A stretch of 64,000 bases of DNA, taken from contig OZ020307.1 in NCBI GenBank assembly GCA_963971305.1, positions 53,875,702 to 53,939,701 on the forward strand, read 5' to 3'. This document shows positions 44,001 through 54,400 of this stretch, piece after piece. The DNA comes from Arcuatula senhousia. Taxonomy: Eukaryota; Mollusca; Bivalvia; Mytilida; Mytilidae. Within the stretch, counting starts at the first letter, position 1; the number at the start of each line of letters is the position of its first letter. A program made the translations under genes and the position numbers. Below the pieces are notes generated by a model. It saw nothing but the letters and a program-made list of their open reading frames with translations, searched no databases and was not told the origin of the DNA.

Positions 44001-45887
44001 AATAAAGAAAGAATGTGTCCATGGGACACGGATGCCCCCGCTGGCCTCAAATAATAAAAAGCTACGCCGAGCGCAGCATGATACGACCGCAACAAGATGA
44101 ATCCTGTACATTGGAGGCCCAATATGGATAGTCTATTGCTTTGGTCACATGCAGCCCATGGTGGACTTACAAAGCCTTTTTTACACATGCATCCTGTGGT
44201 GGACTTTAAAATGCATATTTGACACATATATATACAATAACATATACAATAACATTTAATAGAAAAAAAATCTTATTTCTAAATTCGTTGACTTTTTGAC
44301 ACAATTTAGCCCCTTTTGGCCCTTTTTAAAAAAAAGGTTAGGACCACAAACCCCAAATGCAATAAAAAGCTTCCTTCAGTGTATATAATCATCATACTTA
44401 AACTTCATAACAATTGGCTGGCCCACTACAGCCAAATTTCTTGTGTAAAACCATTTGCCTTGACCAACTTTTAAAAATGGCGTTTTTTGCCCCTTTGACC
44501 CCTAATTTCTCAAAAACCGTAAGAGATATTGCAAATCTGATTGATAAATGCAGGCAGGGATTTTCACAAGGATTCCAATGAAAAAAAGATTTTGAAAATC
44601 GGACCTCAAATAAAAAAGTCATTTTTTTTGGTGTGGCCCCTTTTCGACCCCCTGTAGCAATGTAACGGTTCAATATATATCAAAACCATTGACACATTTT
44701 GTTGACAGAATTTAATGAGGAATTCAATAAAAATAGAATTTTCAAAATCTATAAAATAATAAACATTCTACAACAGTTTTGTCAATACACCCGTTTTAGC
44801 CCCTTTTGGCCCTTTTTTCCAAAACGGTAAGGGCCACCAACCCCAAATACAATAGGAACCTTCCTCTAGTGGTTACAAACATCATATCAAAACTTCATAA
44901 CAATTGGCTGGCCCAGTACAACTAAATTTTTGGTATAAAATTATTTGCCTTGACAAACTTTTAAAAATGGTGTTTTTGGCCCCTTTGACCCCTAATTTCT
45001 CAAAAACCGTAAGAGATATTGCAAATCTGATTGAAAAATGCAGGCAGGGATTTTCACAAGGATTCCAATGAAAAAAAGATTTTGAAAATCGGACCACAAA
45101 CAAAAAAGTCATTTTTTTGGGTGTGGCCCCTTTTCGACCCCCTGTAGCAATGTAACGGTTCAATATACATCAAAACCATTGACACATTTTGTTGACAGAA
45201 TTTAATGAGGAATTCAATAAAAAAAGAATTATCAAAATCTATTGAATAATAAACATTCTACAACAGTTTTGTCAATACACCCGTTTTAGCCCCTTTTGGC
45301 CCTTTTTTCCAAAACGGTAAGGGCCACCAACCCCAAATACAATAGGAACCTTCCTTTACTGGTTACAAACATCATATTAAAATTTCATAACAATTGGTCA
45401 ATATTTACTTAAGTTATCGCACGGAAACCAAATGTCCCCAGACGACGACGACAACGACGACGACGACAACGACGACGACATCGCCATAACATTATACGAT
45501 CGCAAAAAATTTGCGGTCGTATAAAAAGTTGAATTCCAACAGGTCTGAAAGTCACTTAGGACGCATAGTTTATCATATTAAACCATCCTACCAAGTTTCA
45601 AATCATTCCCATGTACGGTTTCTGAGAAAAGCTTGATGGAAATTTTAATGTCGATTTTCGTATCAATCCAGCCCCAAACAGGAAGTAGATGTCCAACAGG
45701 TCTAAAATTTGCTGAGGACGTATAGTTTGTCATACTGAACCATCCTACCAAGTTTCAAGTTATTCCCATTTACAATTTCTGAGAAAAGCTTGACGGAAAT
45801 TCGTACGAACGAACGGACGTACGTACGGACGGGCGGACATGAGTAAAACTTAATGCCCCCGACATGTCGTCGTGGGGGAATAAAAAT
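44001..45887 (+). mobile_element. HINE-like element, family A, split by family C
   Basis: 5' piece 44001-44051 (AATAAAGAAAGAATGTGTCC to GGCCTCAAATA) and 3' piece 45529-45887 (GTTGAATTCCAACAGGTCTG to ATGCCCCCGACATG...GTGGGGGAATAAAAA). Intact siblings at 49785 and 51005 read GGCCTCAAATAAAAAGTTGA across the junction, proving that the C element (44052-45528) inserted into an A tract. Confidence 0.75.
44052..45528 (+). mobile_element. HINE-like element, family C, nested inside family A
   Basis: Starts AATAAAAAGCTACGCCGAGC, GCATGATACGACCGC; two near-identical long units of about 490 bp (44390-44880, 44880-45370); GACGACGACGACAACGACG runs; hairpin CGATCGCAAAAAATTTGCGGTCG and TATAAAAA. The 5' TACGACCGCAA is the complement of the hairpin arm TTGCGGTCGTA. 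Two 91-93-codon frames on the minus strand are only the repeat read twice. Confidence 0.75.
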
Positions 45888-46061
45888 CAGTTAAAGGGGT
45901 ATAACTCTTAAACTGTTGATCTGACAATTTTGACCCTGGAATCATTATTGTAGATCTCAATGAGCTGAACAATTTTTCAATGTTAACTTTTCCTCTAGCA
46001 CTTACAGTTTTCAAGATAAAGTCCAAAACTGTGAAAATGGTCAATTTTGATGATTAAGGGG

Positions 46062-46427
46062 AAACTAGAATACTGACAAAGTCAGAAAGGGCCCCGCAGC
46101 AAAAAAAATCTAAGTGTTTTCAAAATCATACAAACTTTTATTATAACCACTAAGGTATGTACCATGGAATGTGTATGAAACTTCAGAGCTGTATTGTTAA
46201 AAGCATTTGAGTTTTATTGTTAAAAAATTCCAATTCTCAAAATCTGTTTTTCGATAAAAAATAAAGTTGTTTTTTTTAAATATTTAACAGATTTGCACCA
46301 AATTTTAATATGCTTATCATGACATGCTACTTATCAGCTGTACAAAGTTTCAGAACTGTATTGTTAACAGTTTTTGAGTTTAAGTGTTCACAAAGTCCAA
46401 TTCCCAAAATCTGTGATTTTCGATAAA
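46062..46427 (+). mobile_element. HINE-like family E 5' part
   Basis: ACTAGAATACTGACAAAGTC, then AGAAAGGGCCCC. Units of about 190 bp hold CCAATTCTCAAAATCTGTGA-type phrases and GTACAAAGTTTCAGAACTGT. The same start occurs at 63656. It continues at 47501 after the B insertion and ends at about 47727 with GACGGATGGACAGACAGACA and a hairpin GCTCACCTGGGTCAGGTGAGC, which is of the D type. Confidence 0.5.
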
Positions 46428-47500
46428 CAAGAGTTAACACTAAAGGATGTCTCGCCTGCCGGCACCATCAGAAACAATTATTCTTTCTTACTTCCACTAT
46501 ATTTTGAATTTACATGGATTTTCAGTTTCTGAGATCAAAAGATGTTTATAGAACTTAAACATTGCAAATATATGCAATAAAAATAATCAAAATCACTCAA
46601 CCGGAAAATCAAGGTCAAGGTCAAAAGATGGGGATGCAACTGTGCTAAGCTACTACTTGGGCATATGTATACCAAGTTTCATCAACCTAGGACCTATAGT
46701 TCTTGGAGGTGCTCGCAAAACTTTTCCATTGCTATTATATGTATTGAAAATTGTCAAAGTCACTCAACCGAAAAATCAAGGTCAAGGTCAAAAGATGGGG
46801 ATGCAACTGTTGTAAGCTACTACTGGGGCATATGTATACCAAGTTTCATCAACCTAGGACCTATAGTTCTTGAGATATGGAGGTGCTCGCAAAACTTTTC
46901 CATTGCTATTATATGTATTGAAAATTGTCAAAGTCACTCAACCAAAAAATCAAGGTCAAGGTCAAAAGATGGGGATGCAACTGTGGTGAGCTACTACTGG
47001 GGCATATGCATACCAAGTTTCATCAACCTAGGACCTATAGTTCTTGAGATATGGAGGTGCTCGCTTAACTTTTCCATTGCTATTATATGTATTGAAAATT
47101 GTCAAAGTCAATCAACCGGAAAATCAAGGTCAAGGTCAAAAGATGGGGATGCAACTGAGCTTAGCTACTACTGGGGCATATGCATACCAAGTTTCATCAA
47201 CCCAGGACCAATAGTTCTTAAGATATGGAGGTGCTCGCAAAACTTTTTCATTGCTATTATATGTATTGAAAATTGTCAAAGTCACTCAACCGGAAAATCA
47301 AGGTCAAGGTCAAAAGATGGGGATGCAACTGTGCTAAGCTACTACTGGGGCATATGCATACCAAGTTTCATCAACCCAGGATCTATAGTTCTTGAGATAT
47401 GGAGGTGCTCATAAAACTTTTCCAAAAAGTTAACGCCGCCGTCGCCGCCGCCGGTAAAGCAACACCTATGTCCCGCTCTGCTTCGCAGGCGAGACAAAAA
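46428..47500 (+). mobile_element. HINE-like element, family B, five 174-bp units
   Basis: AAGAGTTAACACTAAAGGAT start with GTCTCGCCTGCCGGC. Five units (one 167, the rest 174 bp; markers at 46621, 46788, 46962, 47136, 47310) each hold GGTCAAAAGATGGGGATGCA and ACCAAGTTTCATCAACC. End: CGCCGTCGCCGCCGCCGG, then GCAGGCGAGACAAAAA. Because 174 is a multiple of three, a 249-codon repetitive frame (46665-47414) is open by chance. Confidence 0.7.
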
Positions 47501-47727
47501 TGAAGTTTTTTTAAAAAATATTTCACAGATTTGCACCAAATTTAAATATGCATATCATGACATGCTACTTAGCAGCTGTACAAAGTTTCAGAACTGTGGT
47601 GTTAATAGTTTTTGAGTTTTAAGTGTTCACAAGAATTGTTGACGGATGGACAGACAGACAGACCCACGGACGGATGACAGACGCTTAATGATGACAATAG
47701 CTCACCTGGGTCAGGTGAGCAAAAAAG

Positions 47728-47924
47728 TAGCATTTTTGGTCCCTAATTTCTGAATGAAAAATGGGGGTACCTTCAAAATAAATCCAATCTGTCCTTTTAT
47801 GGTAAAGAACATCCTTGTCAAATTTCAAAGCAATCAGATTTTACTATTACTAGTGTGGGAACACTAAAGGTAACAAACAACAACAAGAGCATCATACCAT
47901 TATACGTTTGTTGTCATATAAAAA
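47728..47924 (+). repeat. Family C 3' tail
   Basis: CCCTAATTTCTGAATGAAAA, then CCTTTTATGGTAAAGAACAT and a weak hairpin TATACGTTTGTTGTCATATAAAA. It matches the 3' part of the family-C copy at 14060-14278. It is the right edge of the nested cluster and lies just past the GTPBP1 poly(A) signal. Confidence 0.5.
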
Positions 47925-47957
47925 TATAAATAAAGATTTTTTTAACTTAATTCATCT

Positions 47958-47963
47958 TTTATT
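47958..47963 (-). terminator. Candidate poly(A) signal of GTPBP1
   Basis: AATAAA on the minus strand (plus TTTATT), 66 bases after the stop codon. Confidence 0.5.
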
Positions 47964-48028
47964 GAAGAATACCCTATCCAAGGGGGCAAAATCATAAAAA
48001 CACAAAAGAATTTGGACTATTCAACACT

Positions 48029-48423
48029 TTAAGATTCAACTGTCACTGCAGAAGGGGAGTGAACTCTGGTATCCATAACACTATCACTGGAATTTACAGC
48101 TACCGGTATATCACTCTGTTTCAACTTCTTGCTGGGTTTCTGGGGTTCGTTTGCAGGGTTTGCTTGATGATTTGCTTCCATGGCTTTTTTCTGTGCCCTC
48201 TGCTGCCGCGTGTTCTGAGCCACTGCACTGACGTGTGGATGCAGCTTCATAATTGTACCTATAGCTTTTGTTCGCCCTTCCCTGAACACCATTTTCATGT
48301 CAGTTTTGAGATATTCTGGGTTTTTGATAAATCTAAATCTCACCATAGCTTTATCCCCTGTCCGTAAATGCTCCTTTGTCATGTGAATTATTGTGGCTGT
48401 TTGCCTAACACTACCAACATGCA
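48029..48423 (-). CDS. GTPBP1: GTPBP1 terminal exon
   Basis: Acceptor CTTTTTCAG. Starts with two bases completing Val, then [20 protein letters not shown] and [17 protein letters not shown]. The last 60 residues are charged and Ser-rich ([18 protein letters not shown] region), ending VTVES at TAA 48029-48031. Confidence 0.9.
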
Positions 48424-51400
48424 CTGAAAAAGCAGACATCAAATGTTAAATACAGAAATAAATTTTCATTACACAGCAACATTTAGAATTTAAGAATCTT
48501 ACTTAGTTTACAATAAAATTGAGAATGGAAGAGGGAAGGTTTGGCGCGACATAAAACCTGGTTTAACCCACCATTTCATTTGAAATGCCTGTACCAAGTC
48601 AGGACCATTGCGAGCAATAACTATTCCGGTGTGTCTTCCATGTTTTGTCTTTTCTCTTGGACATTGAAATTGATCCTCCAAGTTCGGTAATTTTGCTATT
48701 ACCTTTATTTACAATAAAATTGAGTGTTTGAAGCATTGCCTGTTAGTGTTTTGGAAGCATTGCCTGTTAGTGTTTTGGTTGTTGTTGCTTTACATTAAAC
48801 CAGAATTACAATTAGCTTCAGTTAAGAAGGGCTCTGTAGACAAAAACTTAATTTTCCCACTAATATTTGACATATTTGCATTAAATTTTTATCCTCAAAT
48901 GGTTCTGAATTATTGTGTTTAAAATCTTAAATCCGTATGTTTGATCAGTTTCATATTTTAGCATACAATAAATGAATATTTTTAGAAGAAGAAAAAGAAA
49001 AATAAAGAAGGAATGTGTCCATGGGACACGGATGCCCCCGCTAGGCCCCAAACAGGAAGTAGATGTCTGACAGACATGAAAGTCGCTTAGGACATACAGT
49101 TTGTCATACTGAACCATCCTACCAAGTTTCAAATCATTCTTATGTATGGTTCCTGAGAAAATCTTGACGGAAATTTTCAAGTCATGTTCACATATTTTCC
49201 AATCGGCCTAAGTCCCAAACAGGAAGTAGATGTCCGACAGGTCTCAAAATCGCTTAGGACGTACTGTTTATCATACTGAACCAACCTACCAAGTTTCAAG
49301 TCATTCTCATGTACGGTTGCTGAGAAAAGCTTGACGGAAATTTTCATAGTCATGTTCACATATTTTCACATGGCCTAAGTCCCAAACAGGAAGTAGATGT
49401 CCGACAGGTCTCAAAATCACTTAGGACGTACTGTTTGTCATACTGAACCATCCTACCAAGTTTCAAGTCATTCTCATGTACGGTTGCTGAGAAAAGCTTG
49501 ACGGAAATTTTCATAGTCATGTTCACATATTTTCACATGGCCTAAGTCCCAAACAGGAAGTAGATGTCTGACAGGTCTCAAAATCGATTAGGACGTACTG
49601 TTTGTCATACTGAACTATCCTACCAAGTTTCAAGTCATTCTCATGTACGGTTGCTGAGAAAAGCTTGACGGAAATTCGTACGGACGGACATGAGTAAAAC
49701 TTAATGCCCCCCGACATGTCGTCGCGGGGGCATAAAAAGAAGAAATAAAGAAAGAATGTGTCCATGGGACACGGATGCCCCCGCTGGCCTCAAATAAAAA
49801 GTTGAAGTCCGACAGGTCTGAAAGTTGCTAAGGACGCATAGTTAATCATACTTAACCATCCTACCAAGTTTCAAGTCATTCCCATGTACGGTTTCTGAGA
49901 AAAGCTTGACAGAAATTTTTATGTGGATTTTGGTATCGGTCCAGCCCCAAACAGGAAGTAGAGGTCCGATAGGTTTAAAATTTGCTTAGGACATATAGTT
50001 TGTCATTCTGAACCATCCTACCAAGTTTCAAGTCATTCCCATGTACGGTTTCTGAGAAAAGCTTGACGGAAATTTTCATGTCGATTTTGGTATCGGTCCA
50101 GCCCCAAACAGGAAGCTGAAGTCCGACAGGTCTAAAATTCGCTTAGGACATATAGTTTGTCATTCTGAACCACCCTACCAAGTTTCAAGTCATTCCCATG
50201 TACAATTTCTGAGAAAAGCTTGACGGAAATTTTCATGTCGATTTTGGTATCGATCCAGCCCCAAACAGGAAGTAGATGTCCGACAGGTCTAAAATTCGCT
50301 TAGGACATATAGTTTGTCATTCTGAACCATCCTACCAAGTTTCAAGTCATTCCCATGTACAGTTTCTGAGAAAAGCTTGACGGAAATTTTCATGTCGATT
50401 TTGGTATCGATCCAGCCCCAAACAGGAAGTAGGTGTCCGACAGGTCTAAAATTCGCTTAGGACGTATTGTTTGTAATACTGAACCATCCTACCAAGTTTC
50501 AAGTCATTCCCATTTACGGTTTCTGAGAAAAGCTTGACGGAAATTCGTACGGACGTACGGACGGACGTACGTACGGACGGACGGACATGAGTAAAACTTA
50601 ATGCCCCCCGACATGTCGTCGCGGGGGCATAAAAATATTAGCAGCAAATAAATGTGACAGCTTGTTTTGTAATACAATTTCCAGCTAAAAAAGGAGAAAC
50701 ATAGCAAATTCAATATAGCAGTCAGTTTTTGCATGTTTTGAACATGTTGTACAGATTGAACTACAAAGTCATGACATTAAATGAAAAAGAAAGTTTTATA
50801 CATGTTATATATAACAACTATAAAAGTAAGACATACATTCATTCAAAAAAGTTAAAAACTCACCAAAATTAACAAATTTTGAAAGGTAAAAATAACAATA
50901 AATACTGGAAAGCAGTTCACAAAATGATACCCCTGCTTTATATTGGTAGTGATACATTGTATTGACAATAAAGAAAGAATGTGTCCATGGGACACGGATG
51001 CCCCCGCTGGCCTCAAATAAAAAGTTGAAGTCCAACAGGTCTGAAAGTCGCTTAGGACGCATAGTTTATCATACTTAACCCTCCTACCAAGTTTCAAATC
51101 ATTCCCATGTACGGTTTCTGAGAAAAGCTTGATGGAAATTTTCATGTCGATTTCAGTATTGATCCAGCCCCAAACAGGAAGTAGATGTCCGACAGGTCTA
51201 AAATTCGCTAAAAACGTATAGTTTGTCATACTGAACCATCCTACTAAGTTTCAAGTCATTTTCATTTACGGTTTCTGAGAAAAGCTTGACGGAAATTCGT
51301 ACGGACGTATGGACGGACGGACGGACATGAGTAAAACTTAATGCCCCCCGACATGTCGTCGCGGGGGCATAAAAAACCCCAAACCATTTGTTCAATAATT

Positions 51401-54400
51401 TTTCTCCTGAATGATATTTGATATTCAAGAGCAATAAATTTTTTCAAGCATTCTCCATATGATATACTTATTTATCATATAGAAAATACAGGAATTTTTT
51501 CACACAGCCATAAACCTATTGTCTTTAAACTTTTTGCTCCAGTAACTGATAAAGCTTTGATGTCATCTTCCAAGGCTAATCACACCTGCTTGAAGTAATC
51601 AATCACACCCTTATCTTTCACTTTTTGGAAGTCTGACATCATTCATGGAATTCCTGAATTCCGCTGCTTTTTTTAAGTCACTTTGAATGACATAACATTT
51701 TCGGTTTTGTCACAGGCAATAAAATAATGGATCATGCAACAAAATGAGCCTTGACTGGTGGATTCAGACATTCTTGTCAACTTCAAGCACAATTATAAAA
51801 TAATGATCATATTACAATGTAGTTTTTTCCATAGTCCAATGTTGAAGTGTATGATAAATGCATCATTAAATGTGTTATTTTTCTGTGAAAGCACTTTGTG
51901 GGTATCAAGTTTCTTGGATTGAGAGTAAATTGCATGAATTTATGGCTTTAATAATTCTGTATTAAAGCAACGTAAAATTAACATGTTATTCAAATATTTT
52001 TAATATTCAAACACCTTACCCATAGCTTGGTAACGTATACTAATAGTGGTCGGATGATGCAGCACCAAAACTTCTGATTCAAATTCCCAACATGCTTTTG
52101 GGTCAATCCTTGGAGAGACCATTACCATACCCTTTCGAATTGTTGATCTTTTGATCTGAAAAAAAAAAAACATAGAAGGTAAAATTGTGGATATCATTTT
52201 CCTAGGTCCCCAGTTATTCTCGTTGCAAAAGCACATGACTTATGAAATTAAACCAATAAAAACTCTTAAAAGATGATTGTTCTTTCATACATAAATTCCT
52301 TGATAATGATTGATTGATTGATTGTTAAGTTTCTTTTTATTTTGCCCTGTCAGCATTTTTTCAGCCATCATCAGACAAAAATAAATTACATTTGCCTTGT
52401 TATGTAGTATGCTGGTTTATGTATAATGTTTCATGGAAATTTTCATAACCTGCAACAAATACCGGCTTCCACATAGAGGTAGATCTAACCAAAAATGTAC
52501 TGCACGAAATCCAATGGATCAACTAATTGAAAAATTGAATTTATTACCATGATCAATTAAGGCATCATGTGCACAGGTGTACAATAAATGGACAAATTAA
52601 ACCAAAAAATGTTTAAAATACCACAGCCCAAACAGCACTTCTTGTGTTTCTTTGTTCTAAATAGCTCTGTGAAGTTTAAATAAAGTAAGCAACACAGCCT
52701 CAAATCATTCTTACCTTTTTAAGAGCAAATGACGCTGTTTGACCTCCTCGGACTTCTCTGACTGGCATACGTTTTCTGTGAATGCTTTTAACAGCTATGG
52801 GTTGGAAGTTCCCTAAAGCATCGGGACCCAGCAGTAGAGTATCGTTGATCTTTATAGAGCCCTGTAGTAATGTTCCTGAGACAACAGTACCAACACCCTA
52901 AATAAATATGTCAAATTTATAGATCATAAAATAGATTCAATTCATAGAGCATGTGAAGGTTTGAAATCAAACTAAAAAATCCTTCATAATACTGAAACAT
53001 ATCATAATACCCTCTACATGCTCTGTAAGGCCAGAAAAAAAAAATATGTGTGTTTCATATTACATGTCTGAAAAAGTAGGTAGGTAGGTTTATTTATTCT
53101 TATGGTGTCCCAAAAATAGACATTTCATTGTTGATTTCTTACATCACTACGAAAACCACAATAATCTGTACCCAACAGGAAACTGCTGCCTAAATCCAAA
53201 CAACAAGAATTTTTTAAAACATACTTTGTATGCTACTGCTTAAATGCAGGGTTCTCCAGGACCCGAGCTCCCGAGTCCAGGACGCAGCAAATCCGATTTT
53301 ATATCATTTTGGACGCTTGATTAGGATTAGTAAACGTCCTGGGGACTCTTGCTTTGTACAGGGCGTGTTAATCTTTTATTAAAGAGGAAGTACAAATGGG
53401 ATTAATAAAACCAAGGCTACTTCGCAATTAACGATCCATTTCTCCCAAGCCGTTGTCACCTTTTATGTGTTAATTTAATAGTTGTTCAAACATTGACCCC
53501 CAGCCAGTTAAGTTACTGTGTAAACACAGTGCAATCATTAATGGCCAATAAATTGTTGATCAATGGCAATTAGGTGTCTAAATTAATCGGAACATGTTAT
53601 TTTTACTTTTGCCTCATTAACATAATCTGGTCGTACTTTATTATGAAAAACCGGAATGTCCAAGAATCGTAATCTTATTTATTTGATTCATAGGTGTACA
53701 CAAGGATATAAAATATCTTCAAAAGGATATTAATCATATCTTACCAAACTAGTGAAAGAAAAGAAAACAATTATGTAAAATGTGTACTAATTTGGGTTTT
53801 CAAAAACAAACTTAACCCGTGTTTGCTGAATTGCGTAAACAAGCACATCCCTTTTGTTCACGTGGACTGGTTTAAAAATAGAAGTCAACAATAAACTTTT
53901 GGAAAACGAAAGAAAAGAATTCTTTAGAAGAAATGATAATTGCACTGGATAATTGCTTTATTATTTGGTGTGAAAAGACAATTTATTTTTATTCTTAAAC
54001 ACACACTGTGTTGATTGCAGATTGGTTGAATAAAGATGGATTAACCATGGCTCATGCGGGACTCACTAATGAGGCAATAAAAGACTATCATTACAATATA
54101 AAGAAAAAATTAATTACCAGTATCTATTTTTATAGGACTTCCAATGATATTTAAGGGACTCTTCATTTTGTCCTGAGGACTCTCAAGTTGTTTTTATGGG
54201 GGTCATGGGACTTCCATCATTTTGAAAAGATGGAGAACCCTGTTAAATGTACAAAGTTTTTGAATTGCACTATAAAAATTTAGTGTTCACAACAAATTGT
54301 TGATGGATAAATATGCAAAAAATAAAAATGGAACATTTCTTAACAGGGAATAGGTAGGCCACAGACTATTCAAATCACACAATATGGGTCCCTCTTGCTA

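Noticed and set aside
44398..45163. Pair of 91-93-codon minus-strand frames with similar sequence
   Set aside because: They are the two long units of a family-C element read antisense.
46665..47414. 249-codon frame with a 58-residue repeat
   Set aside because: It is the 174-bp tandem unit of a family-B element; 174 is divisible by three so the frame stays open. No start context, no family, ends inside the element.
48059..48367. 102-codon plus-strand frame
   Set aside because: Antisense shadow of the terminal GTPBP1 exon, which has clear homology on the other strand.
36194..51376. Tandem repeats considered as a CRISPR-like array or satellite
   Set aside because: Units are 150-175 bp, have no spacer-repeat structure, and are bounded by defined element ends in a eukaryotic genome.
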